Source: Clostridium amylolyticum
Lineage (GTDB): Bacteria > Bacillota > Clostridia > Clostridiales > Clostridiaceae
Length of the DNA stretch: 64,000 nt
Direction: 5' to 3'
Assembly (NCBI RefSeq): GCF_900142075.1
Contig: NZ_FQZO01000004.1
Coordinates: 186,001-250,000, forward strand
The notes beneath the pieces were generated by a model. That model worked only from the letters and a program-made list of their open reading frames with translations, had not been told where the DNA came from and made no database searches. Numbering within the stretch: position 1 is the first letter of the stretch; each line of letters starts with the position of its first letter. Below, one piece after another: positions 9,126-17,248 of this stretch. A program made the position numbers and the translations under genes.

Positions 9126-9360
9126 GCATATCATCCTTTCCTAGCTGTTTGTAATGTTTATATTTAAGCATGCCTTTGATAATAAGCCCTTACTCTTTAA
9201 CCTTTTGTATACATGTATGGACCTCCATTTTACTACTATTCATAATTATACCATAAATAATATATATTCATTATACATAAATATAAAAACTTCTATGCTT
9301 TTTATTAACTTATTTCCATTATGATGGTATAATATAATAAAAGAGTAAATGGTGATGTAA

Positions 9361-9522
9361 ATGAAAGATAACATTATTTATGTAGATTTTAATTTAAAAA
9401 CCAAAAAAAAATTCTCTTTTAAAGCTTTTCTAAAATTTATAAAAAGAAAATTTCTAAGCATATTTAGAAAAAATAAAAATTCTAATAAAACCATAAGTAA
9501 TTTCAAGAAAAATTTACTGTAA
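9361..9522 (+). CDS. Small basic protein, 53 residues, unknown
   Basis: A short open frame has a GGTGATG site just ahead of ATG 9361 and a TATAAT box at 9329-9334. The product (MKDNIIYVDFNLKTKKKFSF...) is strikingly rich in Lys, Phe and Asn, with a short conserved-looking YVDFN start and a basic amphipathic middle that could contact membrane or RNA. It lies 50 bases before ispF in the same direction and may share its transcript. No family is recognised. In an AT-rich genome a frame of this length can occur by chance, so the upstream signals are the main support. Confidence 0.5.
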   Translation: MKDNIIYVDFNLKTKKKFSFKAFLKFIKRKFLSIFRKNKNSNKTISNFKKNLL

Positions 9523-9572
9523 TTTATCCAATAATACATTAAGAAACTTATTTACCAGGCAGGAGTGAAGTT

Positions 9573-10040
9573 ATGAGAATTGGCATGGGTTATGATGTAC
9601 ACAGATTAGTAACAGATAGAAAACTTATTATAGGAGGGGTTTGTATACCTTTTCACAAGGGCCTTTTAGGACATTCCGATGCTGATGTATTACTTCATGC
9701 AATTATGGATGCACTTTTAGGAGCAGCTGCTTTAGGCGATATCGGAAAACACTTTCCTGATACAGATGGTAAATTTAAAGATATTTCTAGTTTATTTTTG
9801 CTTTCAGAGGTAAAAAAATTATTAGATTCCAAGGGATATAAAATAGAAAATTTAGATGCTACCATAATAGCTGAAAAACCAAAAATGGCTCCTTATATCC
9901 CAAACATCATTGAAAATATAAGCAAAGCACTTAGTATAGACCCTAGTAAGATAAATGTAAAGGCCACCACTGAAGAAGGACTAGGTTTTACTGGACAAGG
10001 AGAAGGCATAGCTAGCCAATGCATATGCTTACTTATATAA
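9573..10040 (+). CDS. ispF: 2-C-methyl-D-erythritol 2,4-cyclodiphosphate synthase
   Basis: This is a full-length (155 residues) IspF of the non-mevalonate isoprenoid pathway. It cyclises 4-diphosphocytidyl-methylerythritol 2-phosphate with release of CMP in the cytosol. The metal site is visible as Asp8 and His10 (YDVHR) and His42, the HSDAD motif is at 34-38, and the C-terminal half holds the ATTEEGLGFTGQGEGIA signature. A GGCAGGAG ribosome site precedes ATG 9573. No other pathway gene is adjacent; a strong terminator follows at once. Confidence 0.97.
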   Translation: MRIGMGYDVHRLVTDRKLIIGGVCIPFHKGLLGHSDADVLLHAIMDALLGAAALGDIGKHFPDTDGKFKDISSLFLLSEVKKLLDSKGYKIENLDATIIAEKPKMAPYIPNIIENISKALSIDPSKINVKATTEEGLGFTGQGEGIASQCICLLI

Positions 10041-10071
10041 ATTAAATCCTATAAAACTATACAGTTTATAT

Positions 10072-10099
10072 AAAAAAGACTTCCTAGGAAGTCTTTTTT
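10072..10099. terminator. Bidirectional rho-independent terminator
   Basis: AAAAAAGACTTCC pairs with GGAAGTCTTTTTT across a two-base loop between the convergent ispF and receiver-like genes. The right arm touches the stop codon of the receiver-like gene. Confidence 0.88.
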
Positions 10100-10472
10100 A
10101 TATATTAAACAATGTGGAGGTTTTTTGAATGATATACTCTGGATCGAAGGGCATGTAAATACAAAAATCAACTATACTTTGCCACAATTCTCTTTCCTTA
10201 CTGTAATTGAACTTTTCTGTGAAAAGTATCTTATAACAATGCTCTAAAGTTTCATCCTTTTCTAATAACTCCATAAGCTCTATATGTAAATTGGAATTAA
10301 GTCTTACATCAATAAAAACAATATCAGGTACTTCTCTTTTAATAATGTATTGAAATTCTTCTTGATTTTCAGGCATTATTAATTCCATATTATTATTCTT
10401 TGAATAATTTAAAGTTTGGGATAAAAGAATCTTAAACTTTTCTTCCTGGGATGCAATAAATATCTTTTTCAT
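10098..10472 (-). CDS. Degenerate stand-alone receiver-like protein
   Basis: This is a 124-residue single-domain protein with the fold pattern of a response-regulator receiver. The acceptor candidate Asp55 sits in PDIVFIDVRL. However, the N-terminal acidic pair is replaced (IFIASQEEK) and the conserved Lys before the last helix is Met (YMPFDP). It has no output domain. The start overlaps the upstream kinase-like gene's ribosome/stop region (AGGTGA includes the TGA at 10477-10479), so the two are translationally coupled. Phosphorylation is doubtful; a binding or regulatory role with its partner is inferred. Confidence 0.7.
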   Translation of the reverse strand: MKKIFIASQEEKFKILLSQTLNYSKNNNMELIMPENQEEFQYIIKREVPDIVFIDVRLNSNLHIELMELLEKDETLEHCYKILFTEKFNYSKERELWQSIVDFCIYMPFDPEYIIQKTSTLFNI

Positions 10473-10476
10473 AAAA

Positions 10477-11409
10477 TCACCTACTACAAATTGGCAATGA
10501 CAAAAACACAGTATCGCCCCTTCCTTCTATATTTTTAATCCATAGTTTACCTTTATGATTTTCAACAATAGATTTACAAAGCCTTAAATCTATGTCCATG
10601 TTATTTTCTCCACATATCTTCCAGTCCCCTAAAGATATGATAATATCTTTTTCTTCCTGTTTAACAGTGCAATAAAGGTTACCTGATTGAGTATTTTCAA
10701 TAACTTTATAAAGTAAGATTTCTATGACCTTACTTATTTTTTCTTCATCCACTTCTATTTCTTTTATATCATCACCTATATCATCTACAATTTCTAACTC
10801 CTTTTCTTCTAAAAGACCATAGCTTGACAATATTACTCTATTTATAATTTCTTTTATATCTGATTTCTTCATATTAAATTTTTCTAACTGTATTTCAATA
10901 TTAGTAAGTTCTACTATATTCTCTATAATATTATTCAGACTATTAACTTCCTCAACAACAATATCAAAATTTTTATTCATTACCTCGAATTCTTCTTTAA
11001 TCATAGAAACATCCTGAAGATTATTCAATTTTTCTATTAGCTTACTGGTTGTCATCTTGTTTATTTTAGTAAATCCCATAATATAAGTAATACAAGATAA
11101 AAACTCATGGTAAGAAGAAAATACCAAATGGTTATTAGTTTTACTTTCATTTTTTAAATTATCTATCAATTCGTTATATTCATTTTCTTTTAATGCTGTT
11201 ACTTTATGTGTATAATTTTTAATTGCCATTATATTTATAATATAAAAAATTATAGAAGATATAATAGTGGCAAAAATTACTGCCATTAGTATAATATTAA
11301 TTTCCTTACCTTTAGTATTATATAAAATAATGCTATAAGTTAATGATAAAATTGTGAATATTATAGTATTTAAAATTAATGTAATATAAAGCTTTTTATG
11401 TTTTTTCAT
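10477..11409 (-). CDS. Membrane histidine-kinase-like protein with degenerate ATPase domain
   Basis: Two membrane helices near the N-terminus are followed by a long helical region with SSYHEFLSCITYIMGF, where a His could correspond to the kinase acceptor. The C-terminal domain ends like a GHKL ATPase (LCKSIVENHKGKLWIKNIEGRGDTVFLSLP). The N box (ILLYKVIENT) lacks the catalytic Asn and the glycine-rich G1 box is not recognisable, so ATP use is uncertain. ATG 11409 is preferred: it has GGGGG upstream, while the in-frame ATG 11427 has no ribosome site. It is encoded directly before a degenerate receiver. Confidence 0.65.
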   Translation of the reverse strand: MKKHKKLYITLILNTIIFTILSLTYSIILYNTKGKEINIILMAVIFATIISSIIFYIINIMAIKNYTHKVTALKENEYNELIDNLKNESKTNNHLVFSSYHEFLSCITYIMGFTKINKMTTSKLIEKLNNLQDVSMIKEEFEVMNKNFDIVVEEVNSLNNIIENIVELTNIEIQLEKFNMKKSDIKEIINRVILSSYGLLEEKELEIVDDIGDDIKEIEVDEEKISKVIEILLYKVIENTQSGNLYCTVKQEEKDIIISLGDWKICGENNMDIDLRLCKSIVENHKGKLWIKNIEGRGDTVFLSLPICSR

Positions 11410-11499
11410 ATTCAAAAGTACCCCCATATTATCATCGTAATTATTTGTATGAAATTTATAGATATTGATTAAATAGGTACTTAATAATTATGTATAAGC

Positions 11500-11532
11500 A
11501 AAAAAGAGCTATCTTTATATAGAAATAACTCT
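11500..11532 (-). terminator. Rho-independent terminator after capA-like gene
   Basis: On the minus strand AGAGTTAT pairs with ATAGCTCT (one G-U pair) followed by a run of T. It lies 22 bases past the CapA-family stop codon. Confidence 0.75.
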
Positions 11533-11553
11533 CTATTTTAAGATAAACTCTTT

Positions 11554-12819
11554 TTATTTTAATGATGGAGCTAATACAGGCTTTGCATTATAGGATTCAA
11601 ATAAATTTATAGTTTCTTTATAGGAATCTTCAGCTTTTTTTATGTTTTCTTCATCTATAGGTATATTATTATCTTCCTTTACCTCGTTAAGAGGTATAAT
11701 TTTATAGGTAAATTTAGTATTATCTATAGGTTTTCTGTAGACCCAAGTAGGTACATAGCTTACATTATCCAGCTGAACCTTATTGCTATCTTTATCTTTA
11801 ACAAAGTCAATATTCACTATAATTCCATCTTCAGGATATTTATTGTTTATTATTTCTCTTCTCTGATTGGATAAAAAGTTACCTAAAGAATATAAAACCA
11901 AAGTATTTTTCTTAGAAACATTGGAACTTATATATTCCATAGGTTGAATTACGTGGGGGTGACCGCCTATGATAACATCCACACCTAGATCTGCTAATTT
12001 TTTAGATATCTTTTTTTGATATTCATTAGGTTTTCTTTCGTATTCATTGCCCCAATGCATAGAAAAAACTATCACTTCTGCCCCTTTTGACTTCATCTCA
12101 TTTATTCTTTTTTCCATTTCCTTATAATTTGCTTCCAATTCAGAATAGTTGAATCTATCAAAAAGCTCTAAAGCATTATTAGAGATTTTTATGGAATTTA
12201 ATGTTCTTGAACTACCCTTTTTATCCGTTTCAAAAACATAGTTAGAAAATCCAAATTTTATTCCCTTTACCTCTTTTATTACATAGGTGGGAACCTTAGT
12301 GTTTTCCCTAATTCCCATAAGATCAAATCCCTTAGATTTAACTACTTCAGCAGTTCTTATAAGCCCTTGAGTGCCTTTGTCCATAATATGATTATTAGCT
12401 GCAGAAAGCACATCAAAACCGCTAAACCTTAAAGCATCTAATATTTCATCTGGAGAATTAAATACAGGGAAACCTGAGTATTTTTCTTTACTCCCAGCTA
12501 AGGTTGTTTCTAAATTGGCTATAGCTAGGTCAGCTTCTTCAATATATGGCTTTACATATTCAAAGTTATCCTTAAAATCGTAACTCTTAGTGGAAGCATC
12601 GTAATGTGATATAAGTTGAGTTTCATGAAGAATAATATCTCCTACCGCAGTGACCCTAATCTTGTTAGGATCTTTCTTAATACTATATTTTTCTTTAGAA
12701 TTATCCTTAGATTGATTTTTCTTTGGTGTTTCATTATTTTTATCTTTTGAAAGGTTTATATACTTACATCCACTAAAAATGAACATAAAAACAAATATTA
12801 AGCTTAATGCTTTTTTCAT
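11554..12819 (-). CDS. CapA-family lipoprotein (poly-gamma-glutamate synthesis-type metallophosphatase fold)
   Basis: This 421-residue protein starts with a lipoprotein signal (FIFSGC, Cys18) and a polar linker, followed by a PGA_cap domain from about residue 55. Landmarks are AVGDIILHE, NLETTLAG, the NNHIMDKG motif, FSMHWGNEYE, and GGHPHVIQPMEY with YSLGNFL. These ligands form a calcineurin-like metal site. Members near capBC act in poly-gamma-glutamate capsule export, but no capB, capC or capE is present here, so the cell-surface substrate is unknown. It lies 28 bases downstream of the NhaC-family transporter and probably shares its transcript, which would put it under the SAM riboswitch too. 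Confidence 0.88.
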   Translation of the reverse strand: MKKALSLIFVFMFIFSGCKYINLSKDKNNETPKKNQSKDNSKEKYSIKKDPNKIRVTAVGDIILHETQLISHYDASTKSYDFKDNFEYVKPYIEEADLAIANLETTLAGSKEKYSGFPVFNSPDEILDALRFSGFDVLSAANNHIMDKGTQGLIRTAEVVKSKGFDLMGIRENTKVPTYVIKEVKGIKFGFSNYVFETDKKGSSRTLNSIKISNNALELFDRFNYSELEANYKEMEKRINEMKSKGAEVIVFSMHWGNEYERKPNEYQKKISKKLADLGVDVIIGGHPHVIQPMEYISSNVSKKNTLVLYSLGNFLSNQRREIINNKYPEDGIIVNIDFVKDKDSNKVQLDNVSYVPTWVYRKPIDNTKFTYKIIPLNEVKEDNNIPIDEENIKKAEDSYKETINLFESYNAKPVLAPSLK

Positions 12820-12847
12820 TGAACTAGCATACCTCCATAAAAATTAT

Positions 12848-14155
12848 TTACCTTGTAATGGTATATCTTTCTTTTATACTAGGAATCATGACTATTGCTA
12901 TCAAAGCACATATTCCCATTAAATAAGGATAGTATAGGTATTTCATTATGCTGAAAGGTGATAACTTAGATAAAGTAGCTGCAGACAGCATCTGTGCCCC
13001 ATAGGGTATTATACCTTGAAATACACAGGAAAACATATCTAGAATGCCTGCCACCCTCTTAGGCTCTAAATTAAACTCATCAGATATATCCTTGGCTATA
13101 GGTCCTACTGTTACAATAGCTATAGTGTTGTTGGCAGTGCAGATATCCACCAAACTCACTAATAAAGCTATACCTAGCTCTGCACCTTTTTTAGACTTTA
13201 CTTTGGATGTTATGACGTTAAGTATAAAATCTATGCCACCATTATTTTTAATAAGCTCTACCATACCGCCTATTAATAAGGATATTATTATGAGCTCAAA
13301 CATGCCTTGCATTCCTTTTGCAGAAGCCTGCATAAATCCTACTAGACTAAAGGCTCCCTGCCATATACCTATCACAGCTGAAAGCAATATTCCTCCAGTT
13401 AAAACTAAAATAACATTTACTCCCATTAATGCTCCTAATAGCACCCCTAAGTAGGGTATAACCTTTATTACGTTATAAGTGTAGCTTTCGGTTACATGAA
13501 AATTATTTCCTCTAGAAATAAACATAAATATTAATGCGGTTAATATAGCTGCAGGCAAGACAATTATAAAATTCATTCTAAATTTGTCCTTCATCTCACA
13601 ACCTTGAGTTTTTGTTGCAGCTATAGTGGTGTCAGAAATCATGGATAAGTTATCTCCAAACATAGCACCACCTACCACCGCTCCTACCACTAGTGCCACT
13701 GGTATCCCAGTATGAGAACCTATGCCCATGGCTATAGGCACCATAGCCACTATAGTTCCCATGGAAGTTCCTATAGAAATAGCTATAAAGCAAGATATAA
13801 CAAAGACTCCAGCCACTAAAATATTACTTGGCAAAAGAGAAAGTCCTAAATTAACCGTGGATTCCACAGCTCCCATGGCCTTTGCAGACTCTGCAAAAGC
13901 CCCAGCCAGAAGAAATATTAGACACATTAGAATAATATTGCCCTCTCCTGCCCCCTTACAAAATATGTCTAACTTTTCATTAAAATTAACCTTACTATTC
14001 ATAAATAAAGCTGTCAGCGCCGCTATTAAAAAAGGTACTATTACCGGCATAGCATAAAAATCCTTTAAAACCACAGAAACTCCTATAAAAATTACCACAA
14101 ATACCAACAATGGCAAAAGAGCTAAAAAACTCCCCTTCTTTTGTTTATTATACAT
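12848..14155 (-). CDS. metT: NhaC-family transporter, probable methionine transporter MetT
   Basis: This is a polytopic membrane protein of about 435 residues and roughly 11-12 helices with the NhaC-family signature GDNLSMISDTTIAATKTQG. The family was first described as sodium/proton antiporters. A SAM-I riboswitch with its own terminator sits directly upstream (14192-14323). In Firmicutes, NhaC-type proteins under SAM control were predicted by comparative genomics to import methionine and named MetT, so methionine uptake coupled to cations is the better call. ATG 14155 is chosen because GGGGTGG precedes it; the GTG at 14164 lies inside that site. The symbol rests on regulation, not on sequence alone. 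Confidence 0.78.
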   Translation of the reverse strand: MYNKQKKGSFLALLPLLVFVVIFIGVSVVLKDFYAMPVIVPFLIAALTALFMNSKVNFNEKLDIFCKGAGEGNIILMCLIFLLAGAFAESAKAMGAVESTVNLGLSLLPSNILVAGVFVISCFIAISIGTSMGTIVAMVPIAMGIGSHTGIPVALVVGAVVGGAMFGDNLSMISDTTIAATKTQGCEMKDKFRMNFIIVLPAAILTALIFMFISRGNNFHVTESYTYNVIKVIPYLGVLLGALMGVNVILVLTGGILLSAVIGIWQGAFSLVGFMQASAKGMQGMFELIIISLLIGGMVELIKNNGGIDFILNVITSKVKSKKGAELGIALLVSLVDICTANNTIAIVTVGPIAKDISDEFNLEPKRVAGILDMFSCVFQGIIPYGAQMLSAATLSKLSPFSIMKYLYYPYLMGICALIAIVMIPSIKERYTITR

Positions 14156-14191
14156 TCTGTCCACCCCATCATTATTTAATCAAGATTAAAT

Positions 14192-14223
14192 AAAAAACCT
14201 CTGCCCAAAAGCAGAGGTTTTTT
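14192..14223 (-). terminator. Riboswitch expression-platform terminator
   Basis: AAAAAACCTCTGC pairs with GCAGAGGTTTTTT around a six-base loop. It lies immediately 3' of the SAM-I aptamer and before the transporter start, so it should end transcription when SAM is bound. Confidence 0.9.
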
Positions 14224-14224
14224 C

Positions 14225-14323
14225 TCTTATCTCTCAGGTATACCTGCAGGATTTAGCACCTTAAAGCTATGCTTTTGGTTGCTGGATTTCATAGGGCCTG
14301 TCCCTCAATCACTCTTAATAAGA
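14225..14323 (-). ncRNA. SAM-I riboswitch (S-box) aptamer
   Basis: On the minus strand the S-box core is readable: P1 TCTTAT (14323-14318) pairs with ATAAGA (14230-14225). Between them are AAGAGTGATTGAGGGA, CAGGCCCTATGAAATCC, AGCAACC, AAGGTGCTAAATCC and ACCTGAGAG, all in the standard order. The terminator hairpin at 14192-14223 follows. SAM binding is expected to switch off the downstream transporter and, by readthrough, the CapA-like gene. Confidence 0.95.
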
Positions 14324-14343
14324 TATTTATAAATTTCTTAATA

Positions 14344-14372
14344 AGAATATCAATATTATTCACTATTGTCAA
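14344..14372 (-). promoter_or_regulatory. Promoter of the SAM riboswitch transcript
   Basis: A consensus -35 box TTGACA (14372-14367) and a -10 box TATTCT (14349-14344) are separated by 17 bases. This puts the transcription start close to the beginning of the aptamer. Confidence 0.8.
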
Positions 14373-14410
14373 TAATAATATATTTCCAATGCTAAAATGA
14401 TGGCGGTAAT

Positions 14411-14647
14411 AATTAAAAATTTAGAATTGAGAATTTAAAATGAAGGTTAGCTTTTCTGGAAAAGCACCAGAAAAACTTTAAAGTTAGTTAAAAAATAAAT
14501 CTTCTTAAAAATTTATTTAGATTCATCCTACTAACAGAATTCCTAAAGGAATTTTGTTAGTAGTTTTTTATACATTATTGTTTTTTCTGATGTTCTTTCA
14601 GAAAAAACCTCCTTCATTTTAAATTCTAAATTCTCAATTCTCAATTA
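14411..14647. repeat. Palindromic AT-rich element with imperfect terminal inverted repeats
   Basis: About 237 bases. The left end (TTTAGAATT...TAAAATGAAGG) is repeated inverted at the right end (CCTTCATTTTAAATTCTAAA). Between them are three hairpins, including TTTTCTGG/CCAGAAAA and ACTAACAGAATTCCT paired with an arm ending in TTGTTAGT. A related copy is at 35354-35540. No coding capacity. It resembles a MITE-like or REP-like clostridial element and fills the gap between the SAM leader promoter and the alcohol dehydrogenase. Confidence 0.7.
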
Positions 14648-14674
14648 AAAAGAAAGCCTAACGGCTTTCTTTTT
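14647..14674 (-). terminator. Rho-independent terminator of the alcohol dehydrogenase gene
   Basis: AAAAAGAAAGCC pairs with GGCTTTCTTTTT around TAAC, overlapping the stop codon at 14673-14675. Confidence 0.88.
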
Positions 14675-15836
14675 ACTCAAAGGCTATTTCTAAAATTTTT
14701 GTTATATCTTCTTTATATAGTGGCATTAGTGTTCCTAGAGGTTCTAGCATAGCTGCGTTATTGGCTATGAAATCTATTTCCTCTTTTTTTACTCCTGATT
14801 CTTTTAGAGTTATAGGAGCACCTAGACTCTTATAGAATTCTCTTAGTTTTTCTATGGCTTGTAGACCTATTTCTTCTTTAGAGCCTTCTGTGATGTTGAA
14901 TACTTTTTCACCAAAACGTGCAAATTTATCCACTGCTTTATTTTGTACATACTTCATCCAAGCTGGCATTACTATGGCAAGACCAGAACCGTGAGCTATA
15001 TCGTTAAGCACTGACACTGAGTGTTCTATGGAGTGACTAGCCCAATCTCCCACTCTTCCTGTACCATTGATGCCATTTAATGCAAGTGTTGCACACCAAG
15101 CTAGCTCACTTCTTGAATCATAATTTTCTGGGTCTTTTAATAAAATTGGAGTATGCTTAATTATAGTCCTAATGATACCCTCAGATAATTCATCCATCAT
15201 ATCGGTTTTATCAGTGCCGCCAAAATAAAGCTCAAATACATGACTTAAAGCATCTATAGCTCCATTAGCAGTTTGTATTGGAGGTAATGATGATTGAATG
15301 GAAGGATCTAATATTGATACTACAGGATATAATAACGGAGAGCCAAAACTCCATTTTTTCTTTTCTTCTTCATTGGTTATTACACCGCCGGAGTTCATTT
15401 CTGAGCCTGTAGCAGATATAGTTAGTATGGTGAATATAGGTAGAGCTCTTTTTACTTCTTCTCTTTTGCCAAAGAAGTCCCATACATCCCCGTTATAGTA
15501 GAAACCTGCGGAGGCTGCTTTTGCTGAGTCTATTACACTGCCTCCACCTATGGCTATAATAGCTTCAGTATCATTTTCTCTCATTATATTGATGGCTTCT
15601 CTTACTTTTGATACCACCGGGTTTGCTTTAACTCCTGTTACTTCTACATATTGTATGTTATTATCTTTTAGTGAACTTATTACTGTATCATATACACCAT
15701 TTTTAAATATTGAACCTTTTCCGTATAGCAAAAGAACCTTTGTTATGCCATAACTTGATACATGCTGTCCTATGGAACTTATAGTATCTTTACCAAATAC
15801 CATTTTAGTAGGATTGTAAAATTTAAAATTACGCAT
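14673..15836 (-). CDS. Iron-containing alcohol dehydrogenase (butanol dehydrogenase-like)
   Basis: A 387-residue group III alcohol dehydrogenase that interconverts aldehydes and alcohols with NAD(P)H. The cofactor loop IGGGSVIDSAKA (about 96-107), TISATGSEMNSGGVIT, and the metal-ligand region NGAIDALSHVFE with SIEHSVSVLNDIAHGSGLA are all visible. The overall pattern is that of BdhA/BdhB/YugJ enzymes used in solvent or alcohol formation. The gene stands alone with an AAGGAGGATTTTC ribosome site and its own terminator. Natural substrate and NADH/NADPH preference cannot be decided here. Confidence 0.93.
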   Translation of the reverse strand: MRNFKFYNPTKMVFGKDTISSIGQHVSSYGITKVLLLYGKGSIFKNGVYDTVISSLKDNNIQYVEVTGVKANPVVSKVREAINIMRENDTEAIIAIGGGSVIDSAKAASAGFYYNGDVWDFFGKREEVKRALPIFTILTISATGSEMNSGGVITNEEEKKKWSFGSPLLYPVVSILDPSIQSSLPPIQTANGAIDALSHVFELYFGGTDKTDMMDELSEGIIRTIIKHTPILLKDPENYDSRSELAWCATLALNGINGTGRVGDWASHSIEHSVSVLNDIAHGSGLAIVMPAWMKYVQNKAVDKFARFGEKVFNITEGSKEEIGLQAIEKLREFYKSLGAPITLKESGVKKEEIDFIANNAAMLEPLGTLMPLYKEDITKILEIAFE

Positions 15837-15954
15837 GAAAATCCTCCTTAAGTTATTTATATATTATTTTCATTTTATTTACATAATATTCTATATAAAG
15901 CATATCACAAAATAATATTTCTAACATTAAGAATTTGTAAATAAATTATGATAA

Positions 15955-17166
15955 TTATTTTCTAATTTCTTTAAGAAAGGATATTCCATTTTCCGGGGAA
16001 ATAATATTAAAATACTCTGCCACAGTGGCTCCTACATCAGATAAAGTTTCTCTTGTTCCTAACTCTACTTTGTTAACATTTTTTCCATATACAAGAATTG
16101 GCACCATTTCTCTGGTATGATGACTGTGTCCTATAGTTGGATCATTTCCATGGTCCGCCATTACTAAAAGTATATCTTCGTCTTTTAGCATTTCCATTAT
16201 TTCTCCTATATATTTATCCGCTATCTCCAGCTTATTGGCATAAGCTTCCACATTTTCGCTATGTCCACTGAGGTCTGTCTCTTGAACATTGGTACATATG
16301 AATCCTTCTTCCATTTTATTTAGTTCATCTATGGTAACTTTTAGTACCTCTTCAGTATCCACACCAGTTATACTTTTTCCATAATCATTAATTACTATAT
16401 CAGCCACTTTTCCTATAAGGGTTACTTTCATTCCTGCCTTTCCCATTATAGTAGGCACTTGAACTTCTGGATCTATGCCATAACCTAAGTGGATTACGTT
16501 ATACCCTTCATTATAAACACCAGATTTGGGAGCATTTATTCCTATATATCCATTTTCCTTTTCTTCTTCAGCACTTAATATGTCTTCTATAGTAACATTT
16601 TTACCGCCAAAAGTTATTACCCTAGATACATATACTTTACTTCTTACTATTTTACCTATTTTTAATACTTCTTCAAAAGGAATTACATCTAGAGCTGAAG
16701 TTATATTATAAGCTTGCCCTGGATCTGCTTCTATATTGTCCGCTACAGTAAGGGCATTATTTACCTTTAGATATTTTCCTCGCTTTCCATAAACATACTC
16801 TACTTTATATCCTTCTTTTACTAAGGCTTCATATACTCTCTCTGCTGCCTTATAGAAAGGTTCCTTAATGGGCATTTTAGGGTTTGTTCCCATAATCTCC
16901 TGATGACCGTAAAAGGTATCAGCTCCGAAATGCATAAGCTCAGCTCTTCCAAAAGTAGCATTGGAAGAAAACTTCATAGAACTAACTTCCTCTCCTAAGG
17001 CATTCATAAGTCCTAACCTTTCAAGATTAGGAAGTTTAAGTTTTTCTTTTTTTTCTAAAATATGCTTACAAGTATTTGAACCTACATCTTGTGGTCTTAC
17101 TTTTTCAGCGTCCTTCATATGTCCTATACCAAATCCATCTAATACTATAACTAAAAATCTTTTCAT
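15955..17166 (-). CDS. yhfW: YhfW-like phosphopentomutase-family metalloenzyme
   Basis: A 403-residue alkaline-phosphatase-superfamily protein of the DeoB type. It shows the N-terminal metal and nucleophile region LDGFGIGHM, a threonine in GSNTCKH, and the C-terminal metal motifs ETDLSGHSE and MADHGNDPTIGHSHHTRE. DeoB moves phosphate between C1 and C5 of pentoses; YhfW is a separate branch with an unknown substrate. It is the last gene of the yhf-type operon, 82 bases after yhfX. Its presence implies that the pathway handles a phosphorylated sugar-like intermediate. Confidence 0.85.
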   Translation of the reverse strand: MKRFLVIVLDGFGIGHMKDAEKVRPQDVGSNTCKHILEKKEKLKLPNLERLGLMNALGEEVSSMKFSSNATFGRAELMHFGADTFYGHQEIMGTNPKMPIKEPFYKAAERVYEALVKEGYKVEYVYGKRGKYLKVNNALTVADNIEADPGQAYNITSALDVIPFEEVLKIGKIVRSKVYVSRVITFGGKNVTIEDILSAEEEKENGYIGINAPKSGVYNEGYNVIHLGYGIDPEVQVPTIMGKAGMKVTLIGKVADIVINDYGKSITGVDTEEVLKVTIDELNKMEEGFICTNVQETDLSGHSENVEAYANKLEIADKYIGEIMEMLKDEDILLVMADHGNDPTIGHSHHTREMVPILVYGKNVNKVELGTRETLSDVGATVAEYFNIISPENGISFLKEIRK

Positions 17167-17248
17167 AATTTCTTCCTTTCATAAATAATATTTTTTCAAT
17201 ATGAAATAAGGCTGTGTACATATGTCACAAACCTCATTAAGTAAATTC

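Noticed and set aside
12848..14155. Plain sodium/proton antiporter NhaC
   Set aside because: The family match alone would allow it, but SAM riboswitch control makes methionine transport the better reading.
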